Of a DNA stretch of 64,000 nucleotides, positions 46,486 to 58,452 are shown in pieces. Source of the stretch: Riptortus pedestris (lineage: Eukaryota; Arthropoda; Insecta; Hemiptera; Alydidae); the NCBI GenBank assembly GCA_019009955.1, contig CM032233.1, positions 11,593,501 to 11,657,500 on the forward strand. The letters are read 5' to 3'. The notes below the pieces were generated by a model, which saw only the letters and a program-made list of their open reading frames with translations, made no database searches and was not told the DNA's origin. Position numbers and translations under genes: made by a program. Each line of letters starts with the position of its first letter. The stretch's first letter is position 1.

Positions 46486-48575
46486 CTAGCAAAGGTACCC
46501 GGCTTCGCCCGGGAATTCCTTTGAGGCTGAATGAAGGTGGTATATTTTTGGCAAGGCTTTACTTTCCACAATATTTTTTTTATTTCCCTGTCCCAGTGTT
46601 TAGAATTTATACCCGTCGTTACTGTGGATTTGTTAATAATAAAATTATTTGTTATTTAAGACTTCATTGTCCTCAATATTTTTATATTTCCCGTCCTCTG
46701 TGTATGTAGTTTTTTTTTTTTTTATAAAGTGATGGACCATATAATTCATAATCCTAGAATGTATTCTATCTTCCAAACCATGTATGAATAAGTTTCTTTC
46801 CCTTCATGCGGTACAATGTCCAACGGTGACAGCTGTTTTAGGTACGTCATAGCCTCTATTAAAACACTCTTTCATAAGTCTCGATTGTAAACTGTGTATT
46901 CATATTGGTTTTCAGTAAAGTATATCATAATACATTAACGGAGCAGAGTTAATAAATACCAGAAATACCTGAGTGCACCTCCCTAGCGTTTATTCTAGTA
47001 AATTATTTATTTATGATAATTAAAGAAATTCACATTCCTGAGAATAATAATACATTGCTATAAGCATCAATTAACATGTAAACATAGACCAATATGATGT
47101 CGGAAGGGAAGCGGCAGAACTGATAGGACAAAGGAAGTAGCTCGACACTTACATAGCCTCAGTGCTGCCAACCTGCAATGCATTTTGGATAGCTATCCTC
47201 TAATACATTCAAATATATTAAAAAATCATATTACATTATCTTCACAATTCTAAAACTGTTTCAAATATTTTTCACGTTTTAATTAAATAATGTATTAAAT
47301 ACACTTAGAGAAGGGTGGGGGCAGTATACCTTATTTGGTGCAAACTGTTACTGGCGTTAAAAAATAACATATTTTCGAATTATTAAGGATAAAATTCTAA
47401 CATGGATTTGAATTAACTTATCCAGGTGAGATACCTGGGTAGTTCATATTGGAATGTATTGTTGAGCATATCAATATTTCTAAGCAAATTACTTGCTTCA
47501 TACCTTATTTTACAAAAAAAATAATTATAAAACAAAGTTTACACTAATTAAAAAAGTAAACAACTTATGTTATGTGCACAATTGCCAAAAACCAAATAGA
47601 CGATTGAAATAATCGCGAATTTTTATGTTCCAGGCCTCCCGCATAACCCCCATGCCCCTTGGAACCTAAATTTTTATAGTATAGCTTATAATCATGGAAG
47701 AATTTATGGTAATTGACATACCGAGTGGTTGTTTAAGTTTCGGTTCTACCGCTAGTGCCAAATAAAATAGTTGCCCCCCCGCTTTAGTTTTTAGCCGTAT
47801 ATCTCCGTTTATAACTTTGTTATAAAAGAAAAATGGATATAACAATAGTTAATCTAAAAATAACAAAATAAACAACTTTTGTTTTGTTCTTATTTGCCAA
47901 GAAACCAATACGAAACGAAATATCGCTATTTTTAATTTCTGGCATCCCTCCATCAACCCCCACTCTTGCCCGTTCCTAGAAATGTTGGGTATGGCTTGTT
48001 ATAATGAAAGCGTTAGTGCTATTAACATATGCCGATTTTTTTATTTATTTCGGTTGGATCTTTTGTCCCAAATAAAATTGTTCACTTACGCTATAGGTTT
48101 TAGCATATATCTCGTTTATAATTCGGTATACTAAAAAGTGTATATAACAAAAGTTACTCTAAATAACAATATAAACAACTTTTATTATGTTCATAGTTGC
48201 CGAAAAACTAATGGGAAATCGAAATATCCGCTATTTTTAATTTCTGGCTTCCCTTATAACCCCCACTCCTGTTCATCACAGAGAATTTTAATATAGCCTA
48301 TAGTCTAAGTTGGGTAGTAGTAATTAGTAAGTAATATACATACCAAGTTTCATTAAAATTCGGGTATCAGCCGTTTATGCGTGAAAAGGTAACAAACAAG
48401 CAAACAAATAAACAAACAAACAAACAAACAAACAAACAAACAAAGGACACCAAAGAAAGTCAAAATGCAGTTATGGTGTCTATGAAATGTGAAAACGAAA
48501 AGTTATCGTGAAATTTCTGGAAAAAAATCAATGTACAGACAGAGGTTACAATCTTTATATATATATATATATAGA
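46486..48575 (-). mobile_element. Long non-autonomous Helitron carrying ~700 bp of foreign sequence
   Basis: Reverse orientation: CTAG at 46486-46489, hairpin GGTACCCGGCTTCGCCCGGG, and the 5' end TCTATATATA at 48575. Against the related copy at 62634-64000, it matches up to about 46853 ('gtgacagctgttttaggtac') and again from about 47555. The 46855-47555 stretch is absent from all other Helitrons in the window. Internal duplicated blocks lie near 47640, 47940 and 48240. Confidence 0.8.
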
Positions 48576-48639
48576 TATATGGTTATACTACCTTCCAAGC
48601 CTCATTTTAGCAAGTGCCTTTTGGGAATCAGTAATGAGT

Positions 48640-49093
48640 ATTTAATCATGACGCGATTTTCTTATTTAAACTGTTTTATGGAAAAATAATGATCATCATC
48701 GTTAAGGCGAAATCGGAACAGTGGGAGGGGGTGTTTAGTGTGGGAGGATTTTCGAAAATTCGAAATCTCTCCGTTTACTGTACATCGGATTGAAATTTGT
48801 ATAGAACCAATCTTATTGCAAATTAAATGTTCTATAAACGTTGTTATGTACATGTTTTCATTATCTTTAATATTAACCGAGATATTTGCGTTTTTTAGTT
48901 TTTGGCCTTCAGTAAACCCCCACTCCTGCTTATGTCATATCAACAATATGCTGTTATATTATGAAGCTCATTATTTGATGCCTAAATACCAAATATTGTT
49001 CTCATTGAACTTTTACGTCATGAGATAAATACAAACACGGGACGCAAGTGGGAAATCTGCTTAGTTAATCCAGCTCCTGCGTGACGGACTTTT
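48640..49093 (+). mobile_element. Family H copy, variant B
   Basis: 'catgacgcgattttc', core with 'gcgaaatcggaacagtgggag', variant-B module and terminal region with 'cctgcgtgacggactttt'. The 5' palindrome and TA tract are missing. Confidence 0.8.
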
Positions 49094-49345
49094 TAATAAG
49101 ATTGGTTGCATAACAGTTTTCGATCCGACGAGTAGTAACGGAGATATTTCGAATTTTTCAAAGTCCTCCCATCTAAACCCTCTCCCCCTCACTTCAAGAT
49201 AGTGAAAAAAAGGCACATAAAAACATTTACAGAACACTATATTTCTAATAAGATTAATTATATACACTTTCTCGATCCGAAATTCTCCCCCACTACCACT
49301 GGTCTGATTTCAGCCATTACCGAACTTGATATTTCTTTCTCTGAC
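49094..49345 (-). mobile_element. Truncated reverse family H cores
   Basis: Two partial reverse cores in series ('aataagattggttgcat...cgatccgac' and again 'aataagattaattatat...cgatccg'), ending at 'cagccattaccgaacttgat'. Confidence 0.65.
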
Positions 49346-49491
49346 AAATCAGACGCTTTCCGTTGTGGAGGTTATTAAAATGTAAATTGGCTGAGAAATG
49401 TCTCATTACTGTTTGTATTTATTCACTTAATATTCACGGTGGTGTTAAGTGTCACAAGTATGTAGATTTATGTATTGTAAAACTGAACGAA

Positions 49492-49695
49492 TCGGGGCAT
49501 AGGTTAGCCATGTGAGGTAAAGCGTTGACCTTAATCTTGCATGGCAAACCTAGAGTGGCGTGTTCGATTCCCGTTTGGGCAATAGGAATTTATTTAGTGA
49601 CGGAATTCATTATGTAAAATCCTTAGTCCCACACTGGCTAGAAAAGGGTGGTAACCCGTCCTAATTAGCCTTAGTTTCAAAAAGTTGACGTTACA
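49492..49695 (+). repeat. tRNA-derived SINE, forward orientation
   Basis: A-box region 'gttagccatgtgaggtaaag' and B box TGTTCGATTCCCG (49560-49572), tail 'caataggaatttatttagtga' to 'aaaagttgacgtta'. It is nearly identical to the reverse copy at 40781-40984 and fused in the same way to a family H 3' end. Confidence 0.8.
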
Positions 49696-49700
49696 AAATA

Positions 49701-50166
49701 AAAGTCCGTCACGCAGGGGCTGCGTAAACTAAGCAGATTTCCCATATACAGTAGATAAATCTGCCCAATAACAACTGTAGTAGTAAGGTATCTCTAAACC
49801 TATTCAAGAGAGACGACTAGTTATGGAAACGGCCGCTAGAGCTCTCGGCGGAACGTCCCGAACATAGCCGACCCCTGCCGATCATACACAGAATACAAAT
49901 GCAAATATCTCGGTTAATATTCAAGATAGAGAATAAATGTATAAAACAATATTTATAGTAAATTTAATTTGCAATAAGATTGGTTCAATACGATTTTTCG
50001 ATCCGACGCATAATAACGGAGATATTTCGAATGTTCCCTTTAAACCCCCTCCCACTGGCCAGATTTCAGCCATTAACGAAATTGATCTTTATTCTTACAT
50101 AAAAAGTTTAAATATCGAGTTTGGTAACGATCAAGCAATAATTGCGACCGCTAGAGTGTTAAAGGA

Positions 50167-50213
<47 letters not shown>

Positions 50214-50334
50214 GAATGGACCTCATTTTCGTCATCTACTAGATAGGATCGATGGGCATTTGAAGAAATTTTTCGAAAATCGCATCATGAGTACAACCTC
50301 AATAGTTGATTTTCCTTAAGGGAAATCTGTTAAA
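49701..50334 (-). mobile_element. Complete family H copy, variant C, reverse strand
   Basis: Reversed terminal stem-loop (49703-49727), subterminal repeat 'ctaagcagatttccc', variant-C module ('gaaacggccgctagagctc'), core, (TA)n at 50170-50208, 5' module and a slightly altered terminal palindrome ending AAATCTGTTAA. Both ends present: a reference copy. Confidence 0.9.
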
Positions 50335-50990
50335 AAGATATTAATCAAGGAATACAAAGTTAAACACAAGGCATGATATGTAGAGGGGGGAAGCTCATCC
50401 CCTCCTTGCCCCAAACTATAGTAGTTCCCATCAATATGCTCCAATAACAACTCCTCTACCTACAGCGAGTATCTTAATGTATCAATGTCGAAAATTGTTG
50501 TTTCTAGTAGAAGCTCTCTCGCAATAAATAAATATATTTGAGTCATAGCGAATAATATTAACAGACCTTAAACAACAGTACCTATCAGAAACATGAATAT
50601 TTCTAGAAAAGCCTATCATTTTCTGGAGTAAAACTCTTTAACGCTCTATCAGAATGCATCAAATCTATTATAAAATACTTCTTGTTTATAAATAAATTAA
50701 AGAACTTCATTTATGACTGATGTTTTTACATAAGAGATGAATACTATCAAAAACATGCATTTATTAAATAAAACAGCTAAATATTTGCCATAAATATCGA
50801 TCTTACTCATTTGGGATCGGGGATATTGTCTCTATAAGGTGGGACAAGTTTTTCATCATTTATAAAGCTCGTCGTCCTATCATAAATTTGGATGCCAACA
50901 AATAAAATAATTGTACATATTTAGAGTTGTATTAAGATTGTTAATGAAACTAATTTATTGTATATAATTATTTTAATCGATGACCTTTAT
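50335..50990 (+). pseudogene. LINE ORF2 C-terminus and 3' region, copy 1
   Basis: In broken frames it reads QYAPITTPLPTASILMYQCR, and later KSLSF and VKLFNALSECIKSIIKYF, ending KLKNFIYD. This is the usual end of non-LTR retrotransposon ORF2 (a GVKLFNxLP-like motif followed by FKxKLKxFL). It contains the uninterrupted target (50444/50445) of the Helitron at 54847. Truncated at its 3' end by family H. Confidence 0.65.
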
Positions 50991-50995
50991 AACAT

Positions 50996-53006
50996 GTATT
51001 CTTAAAATTAGATCGAATTTTCAAAAATCCACCCTCTAAACCCCCCCCCTCCCCCTGGTCTGATTTCAGCCGTTAACAAATTTGATTTTTCTTTTTAAAT
51101 CAAACGACTAAATATAGAGTATGGTAACGATCAAACGAAAATTGCAACAGACAATTATATATCTATATATATATAAAATTGTAACCTCTGTCTGTACATT
51201 GATTTTTTTCGCGAAATTTCACGATAACTTTTCGTTTCACATGTCATAGACACCATATCTGCATTTTGTTTCTTTCGTGTATGTTTGTTTGTTTGTTTGT
51301 TTGTTACCTTTTCACGCATAAACGGCTGAACCGAATTTTATGAAACTTGGTATGTATATTACTACTAACCCAACTTAGACTTTAGGCTATATTAATATTC
51401 TCTGAGACGAACAGGAGTGGGGGTTATAAGGGAAGCCTGAAATTAAAAATAGCGATATTTCGATTCCTATTGGTTTTTCGGCAAATATAAACATAACAAA
51501 AGTTGTTTATTTTGTTATTTAGAGTAACTTTTGTTATATACACTTTTTTCGTATACCGAATTATAAACGAGATATACGCAAAAACCTATAACGAATGTGA
51601 ACAATTTTATTTGAGACGAAAGACCCAACCGAAATGAATAAAACTCGGTATGTGTATTAGCACTAACGCTTTCATTATAATAAGCCATACTAACATTTCT
51701 AGGGACGGGCAGGAGTGGGGGTTGTAAGGGAGGCCTGAATTTAAAATAGCGGTATTTTGTTTTCTATTTGCTTTTCGGAAAATATGAACCTAACAAAAGT
51801 TGTTTATTTTGTCATTTAGAATAACTTTTGTTTCATTCACTTATGTCGTAAAATGAAGTAAATACGGGATATAAGCTAAATCTATAGCGGGAGTCGACGA
51901 TTTTATTAGTACTTATTTAAATAAGTTTATAACACTTAAGTGTTTTTAATATAGGCATATTATGACAAATGATGTTATGTTTTAGCCTTATCTATTTCGA
52001 TTATTTAGTACTAAGTATGATTCGGATTAGTGAGATTATAAATCCCCCTCCCTCTTCGCCTCATTTATTTATTTTCCCTAGAAAATAACATTATTATTTA
52101 TTTCCAATAGAAATTTAAACTATAAGAGCATTTCCATTATTTAATTTGTATAATGTATAATTAAAAAAAAATCGTGCTGAATTTCCTCAAGGAGTGATAG
52201 GGGAAGTAGTAGGGAATTAAACTCTTTGATTTTGGTTATATACTATCTTATTTCCGATATCTTCATGTTATTGAAACAAATATGTACTATCATAACAATT
52301 AAACGTTAATGCCATTGTTTGTTGTTTGTTTGTTTGTTTGTCATCTGTTTAAAGTATTACTTAGGTTACGGCTACGATCTCTTCCCCTCGACTAGCTTTT
52401 TGAATATAATTGAAATTATTTTTAGGGTAACACTATTATTTAATGCCATCAGGTAGATAAATTATTACAATAATATTTTGAATTAATAATTTAAGGAGAA
52501 GAGTGTTGATAGCTCTAATGCGAGAGCGGAAATAGACGGAGGCTAATAGAGTTAATTGAGTTTACTAATTTCCTGTGAAATGCGTGCATTACGGGAAGTG
52601 ATTACCACTGAGATCTACTATTATGAATATAACCTTACGTGCTAAACTATGCTTAAACTATATGTGCTCGGATTGGTTTTTGACAGGAAATAAGTTTCAT
52701 TATAGACGATATTTAATTGTAATAAATACTATCCATGATTATGGTTTGAAGTATTCAAAAAGGTGAGTTAAAAAATGGCAAGGGATAGATTAGGAACACA
52801 TTTTTATTTATTCTTCAAATATAAAATTACTCATTTATTAGTCGCCTGCCTGACCCTCACAGCAAAACAATGCGCGCCGACGGAAGTGTAGTTGTAAACA
52901 TTGAAGCCTAGCACAAAAAAATACTATCATCATTCAGCCTTAAATGATTTCCCGAGCGAAGCCGGGTACCTTAGCTAGTTTATTATATAAATATAATATA
53001 ATATAA

Positions 53007-53055
<49 letters not shown>

Positions 53056-53190
53056 GAACGGACCTCATTTTCGTCATCTCCTGGGTTGGATCGATGGACA
53101 TTTGAAGAAATTTTTCGAAAATCGCGTCATGTGTACGACCTCAATAGTTCTTTTCGCTTGAGGAAAATCTCCTAAAAGGATCTATTGGCA
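50996..53190 (-). mobile_element. Reverse family H copy split by a Helitron
   Basis: Core at 50996-51161 ('ctggtctgatttcagccgtt', 'aaaattgcaacagac'), then after the Helitron a TA tract and the 5' module (53050-53190, 'ggttggatcgatggacattt', 'gacctcaatagtt'). Confidence 0.8.
51162..52978 (+). mobile_element. Non-autonomous Helitron, 1817 bp, best-preserved long copy
   Basis: It begins TCTATATATATA, followed by 'gtaacctctgtctgtacatt'. It contains two ~300-bp direct copies (near 51415 and 51714) and a long-subfamily segment. It ends with the hairpin CCCGAGCGAAGCCGGG, then TACCTTAG and CTAG at 52975-52978. Inserted between A and T. No protein-coding capacity. Confidence 0.9.
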
Positions 53191-53270
53191 TGATAAAATT
53201 TCCCAAAAACTCATTCAAACCTTCGCCGAAGCCATCGTGCTGTGTGTTGTAGAAACGTAAATGTAATGTT

Positions 53271-53412
53271 TTAGCAGATTTCCCTTATGGAAATCAGCTA
53301 TTGTGGTTGTACTCATGATGCTACTTTCTAAAAATTTCTCCCAATGTCCATCGATACTACCCACGAGATGACAAAAATGAGATCCGTTCAAAACTATATA
53401 TATATATATATA

Positions 53413-53466
<54 letters not shown>

Positions 53467-54043
53467 TATATATATATATATATATTTGTCTGTTAACGCT
53501 CTAGCGGTCGCAATTTTTGTTTGATCGTTACCAAACTCGGAATTTAATCGTTTTATGTAAAATGAAAGATCAAGTTCGTTAATGGCTGAAATCGGACCAG
53601 TAGGAAGGGGGGTTTAGAGGGGGGGATTTTTGAAAATTCAAAATATCTCTGTTATTATGCGTCGGATCGAAAAATTCTATAGAATAAATCTTATTGCAAA
53701 TTAAATTTACTATAAATATTGTTCTATACATTTTTTCTGTATCTTGAATATTAAACGAGATATTTGCATTTGTATTCTGCGTATGGTCGCCAGTAGGCTA
53801 TGTTCGCACTTTCCGCCGAGAGCTCTGGTGGCCATTTCCATAACTATTCGTCCCTCATGAATAGGTTTAGAGGTTAGGTTAACTGTTTTTTGGGGCTAGG
53901 AACTACTGGGTTATTACGCCCTAAATAATGTTTTTTAGGTTTAGAGATTTCTTACTACTACAGTTGTTATTAGGCAGATTTCTCTATTGCAAAACCACGG
54001 GAAATCTGCTTAGTTTACGCAGCCCCTGCGTGACGTACTTTTT
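53271..54043 (+). mobile_element. Complete family H copy, variant C
   Basis: TTAGCAGATTTCCCTTATGG, 5' module, very long (TA)n (53397-53486), core, variant-C module ('gagagctctggtggccattt', 'gttattaggcagatttctc'), GGGAAATCTGCTTAG and terminal stem-loop followed by TTTTT. Both ends present. Confidence 0.9.
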
Positions 54044-54089
54044 ATATATCTGAATACATGTTGAATCACTAATGTCTATGGTAGTAACT

Positions 54090-56210
54090 TGAAATGAAAT
54101 GAAATGAGTTTATTTCCATTAAATGTTATCATAAAATAATAGGATACTTCAAATAGTTTTTTTTTTCGTTTGTTTTTCTACAAACAATTTTCTAATATTG
54201 TGTCAATTAAATTCTTTACAAATTACTGAATTAAATGTATACTTATATAATACATTCGTTAAAGAATGAGATCAAATTCTAAGAATACATGTTATAAGGC
54301 GCATCGATTAAAATAATTATACGGGTATACAATAACTTAGTTTCATTAACAATCTTAATACAACTCTAAATATGTACAATTATTTTATTTGTTGGCATGC
54401 AAATTTATGATAGGACGACGAGCTTTATAAATGATGAAAAACTTGTCCCACCTTATAGAGACAATATCCCCGATCCCAAATTATTTAAGATCGATATTTA
54501 TGGCAAATATTTAGCAGTTGTATTTAATAATTAAACATTATTGATAGTATTCATCTCGTGTATAAAAACATCAGTCATACATGAAGTTCTTTAATTTATT
54601 TTTAAACAAGAAGTATTTTATAATAGATTTGATGCATTCGGATAGAGCGTTAAAGAGTTTTACTCCTGAAAATGATAGGCTTTTCTAGAAATATTCATGT
54701 TTCTGATAGGTACTGTTGTTTAAGGTCTGTTAATATTATTCGCTATGACTCAAATATATTTATTTATTGCGAGAGAGCTTCTACTAGAAACAACAATTTT
54801 CGACATTGATACATTAAGATACTCGCTGTAGGTAGAGGAGTTGTTATCTATATATATATAAAATTGTAACCTCTGTCTGTACATTGATTTTTTTCGCGAA
54901 ATTTCACGATAACTTTTCGTTTCACATGTCATAGACACCATATCTACATTTTGTTTCTTTCGTGTATGTTTGTTTGTGTGTGTGTATGTTTGTTTGTTTG
55001 TTTGTTTGTTTGTTTGTTTGCGTTTGTTTGTTACCTTTATGTCAGGCGCAAAATAATATAAACGGCTGCTTGAAGTGCTGTGAAACCGAACAGATAATTT
55101 TATGAAACTTGGCTATGATTTATTACTACTAATCCAACTTAGACTTCTGCGGCTATAACAATTGTCTCTTGAGACGAACAGGAGTGGGGGTTATAGAGGG
55201 ATGCCTGAAATTAAAAATAGCGATTAGTTGCGTTTGTCTATATTGTTTTTTTTTTCGGCAAATATGCACATAACCAAAAAGTTGTTTTTATTTTGTTATT
55301 TAGAGTAACTTTTTTGATTTAAACTTTATGTCGTTATACCGAAGTTTAAATGCGTTATATACGCTAAAAAGATTATAGCGGGAGATCAGAACATATATTA
55401 TTTGCCAAAAAAGACTCAACCGAAACTAAATAGAAACTCGTCATGTGTATTAGCAGTGAGGCTCTTTCTTATTAATAAGCCATACCAAACATTTCTCTGG
55501 ACGGGCAGGACGTGGGGGTTAGAAGGGAAGCCTGCAATTTACAAATATAGCGATATTACGTTTCCTATTGGTTTCTTTCCGCAAACATAAACATAACCAA
55601 AGTTGTTTATTTTGTTATTTGGAGTGAGTAACGTTGTTGTTATTATACACTTTTTTTGTGTTTATACCTATTGTATAAATGAGTTATACGTTTTTTTTTA
55701 AAACCTTCGCGGGCACTAACGGCTGAACGAATGCCCAATTAACAAAACTTCGGTATGTTAAGCTTAGCATTAATTCTTCCATGATTATATGTGCATATTA
55801 GAATTTTTAGGTTCGAACGGGAGGGGGGTTTTTAAGGGAGGCCTGAAATAAAAATTCACCATATTTACATGTATATAAGAGACGGGAAATACTAAAAAAT
55901 AGCGAAGACTGTGAAGGAATTTATCGAAACAATTATTCTATTATTAGCTCAATTCACGGGCAAACGACGGGTATCAATCCTAAACACTGGGGACGGTGTA
56001 AATGTCAAAATATTTGTGCAATGTTAAAGCCTGCTTAAAAAAAACCATCACCATTCAGCCTAAAATGAATTCCCGGGCGAAGCCGGGTATCTGAGCTAGT
56101 TGGAGCATATTGATGGGAACTACAATAGTTTGGGGCAAGGAGGGGATGAGCTTCCCTCCTTTACATATCATGCCTTGAGTTTAACTTTGTATTCCTTGAT
56201 TAATATCTTT
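54090..56210 (-). pseudogene. LINE ORF2 C-terminus and 3' UTR, copy 2, split by a Helitron
   Basis: Reverse of copy 1. Reads GVKLFNALSECIKSI and FLFKNKLKNFMYD* near 54600-54660. The 3' UTR ends at 54090 in repeated ATTTC units, a LINE-style tail. Left piece 54090-54846, right piece 56100-56210; removal of the Helitron joins them exactly as in copy 1. At 56211 it meets a family H 5' end at the same point as copy 1 does. Confidence 0.65.
54847..56099 (+). mobile_element. Non-autonomous Helitron with base-exact borders, 1253 bp
   Basis: It starts TCTATATATATATAAAATTG and ends CCCGGGCGAAGCCGGG, TATCTGAG, CTAG. The flanks (gaggagttgtta and ttggagcatatt) are contiguous in the inverted paralogue at 50433-50456. 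This proves insertion between A and T without target duplication. A (GTTT)n run near 54968-55030. Many scattered single-base insertions compared with 51162-52978. Confidence 0.93.
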
Positions 56211-56326
56211 TTAACAGATTTCCCTTAAGGAAAATCAGCGTATATGTATTCATGACGCGATTTTCGAAAAATTTCTTCAAATGTCCATCGCTACTAGCTA
56301 GTAGATGACGAAAATGAGGTCCGTTC

Positions 56327-56384
<58 letters not shown>

Positions 56385-56386
<2 letters not shown>

Positions 56387-56639
56387 CACTGGTATTTCTA
56401 AAGTGACACAACTCAAAAGTCGGTGTTTTTGAGTTATGGCCATTAAATCAAAAAGCGTGAGTATTCAAGGCTTGGGATCGACATTATGCAATAACAATTT
56501 TGGATAAGATTTTCCTACCACCTACTTTTGGAAATGATAAGTTGGTTATGGAATTGGCTTTTCCCTAAGTTCACTAACAGTTTTTCCCGTTCCAGAAAAG
56601 AAGGTTTTTGACTTATGTCACTTTAGAAATACTTGTGCG
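56385..56639. mobile_element. 255-bp MITE in the TA tract of family H
   Basis: Ends CGCACTGGTATTTCTAAAGT (left) and, inverted from the right, CGCACAAGTATTTCTAAAGT; the repeats continue into GACA. It is flanked by TA repeats, so a TA target is likely but cannot be proved. No coding capacity. The only copy in the window. Confidence 0.8.
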
Positions 56640-56855
56640 ATATATTAGTCCATTAACACTCTAGCGGTCGCAATTATTGCTTGATCGTTACCAAACTCGG
56701 TATTTAAACTTTTTATGTAAGAATAAAGATCAAGTTCGTTAATGGCTGAAATCTGGCCAGTGGGGGGGGGGGGGTTAGAGGGAAAATTCGAAATACCTCC
56801 GTTATTATGCGTCGGACCGAACAATTGTATAGAACCATTCTTATTGTAAATTACA

Positions 56856-57787
56856 TCTTATATATAAAAATGAATGTTTGTGTGTATGTCCTTTATAGAA
56901 TCTCAAACGGCAGAACCGAATTTTATGAAACTTGGTATGTTTTACTACTAAAACAGGTTAGGTTTCTGGCTGTATTAATATTCTCTGAGACGAACAGGAG
57001 TGGGGGTTATAAGGGAGGTCTGAAATTAAAAGTAGTGATATTTCGTCTCCTATTTGTTTTTCGGCAAATATGCACTTAACAAAAGTTGTTTATTTTGTTA
57101 TTTAAAGTATCTTTTGTAATATACTCTTTTGTCGTATACCGAAGTATAAATGAGTTATACGCTAAAAACAATAGTGAGAGTCAACCGAATTCCGTATGTG
57201 ATTTGGTATTAACACCTCCCTGATTATAAGCTATATTAAAATTTCGAGGTACAAACAGGAGTGGGGGGGTTATAAGGGAGGTATGAAATTAAAAATAGCG
57301 ATATTTCGTTTCTTATTGGGTTTTCGGCAATTATGCACATAACAAAAGTTGTTTATTTTGTTATTTAAAGTAACTTTTGATATATGAACTTTTTCTGAAT
57401 AATGAAGTATAAATGAGGTATACACGAAAAACTATAGAAGGGGTCAGCAACGTCATAGGACGCGAAAGACCAAATTGAAATCAACGAAACTCCGTATTTT
57501 TGACAACGATAATACCATTAGCTATGTCTATGTTATATATAAAAAAAAGATGCACAGGAAACGGGTAATATAAAAATATTGTGTATTTTGTAGAATTAAG
57601 CACATAACAAATACTTTTATTATTAACATATCCCCAGCACTCCGGACTCGGGTGTAAACCCTAAGCATCGAGACTGGAAATGTAAAAATATTGTACAAAG
57701 TAAATCCCCCCCCCCCAAAAAAAATACCATTATCACTCAGCCTCAAATGATTACCCGGGCGATGACGATTACCTTACGAGTAGCTAG
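56856..57787 (+). mobile_element. Non-autonomous Helitron, 932 bp, within family H
   Basis: It begins TCTTATATATAAAAATGAAT and ends ...TACGAGTAGCTAG (CTAG 57784-57787), with a degenerate hairpin (CCCGGGCGATGACGATT). Inserted between A (56855) and T (57788): family H reads 'aattaca|ttttctttaaat'. It contains two ~260-bp internal copies (57000, 57258). Confidence 0.85.
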
Positions 57788-58030
57788 TTTTCTTTAAATA
57801 TTGTTATGTACATTTATTCTCTATCTTGAATATTAACTGTGATATTTGCATTTTTATGAAGTGTGTACGGATAACGGACGAGATGAGATCGGCTAACTTC
57901 GGTTCTAGTCCTGAGTTTCCGCTAGTTCGGCTGCCTCCGTAACTGTTCGGTTCTCGTGAAATTTCTCTATTGTAAAACTTCCCGTGAGAAATCTGCTTAG
58001 TTTACGCAGCCCCTGCGTGACGGACCTTTT

Positions 58031-58452
58031 CTAATTAGCCCCTCTCTAAACCACCACTATTCCAGGTCCGATTGCTGCTCATAACAAATATAATATTTAC
58101 TGTGGACTGAAACAGCTAAATATCGAGTGTGGTATAGATAAAATAAACTTTTTTGAGTACAGATATAGCAGAGTCTTGTTTATGTAACACGATTCGGAGT
58201 GGAGGTTTACCGAAGGCTGAAAACTAAAAAAATGCAAATATCTCAGTTAATATTGAAGTTAGAGAAGAAATGTATATAAAATTATTTATAGAACATTACA
58301 TTTACAATGAGATAGATTATATACAACTTTTCGATCCAAACTAAAATAACGGAGATATTTCAAAACTCTCCCCTATAAACAGTCCCTCCCCCTGGTACGA
58401 TCTTGCATTTTATATAAAACGATTATATACGAAGTTTGGTAACGATAAGTCA
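58031..58452 (-). mobile_element. Truncated reverse family H sequence
   Basis: The 58200-58450 part reads reversed variant B to core ('aaaatgcaaatatctcagtt', 'tttcgatccaaac', 'tggtaacgataagtc'). The first ~170 bases are more degenerate core. Confidence 0.6.

Larger units (their letters stand above)
56211..58030 (+). mobile_element. Family H copy, variant A, carrying a MITE and a Helitron
   Basis: 5' palindrome (TTTCCCTTAAGGAAAA), 5' module, (TA)n at 56332-56384, a MITE, core from about 56650, a Helitron at 56856-57787, then the variant-A module and terminal stem-loop with GACGGACCTTTT. Without the inserts the element would be about 630 bp. Confidence 0.88.

Noticed and set aside
48738..49028. 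96-residue ORF and similar ORFs throughout 34-63 kb
   Set aside because: They run across family H or Helitron non-coding sequence and change with each copy, so they are not under coding constraint.
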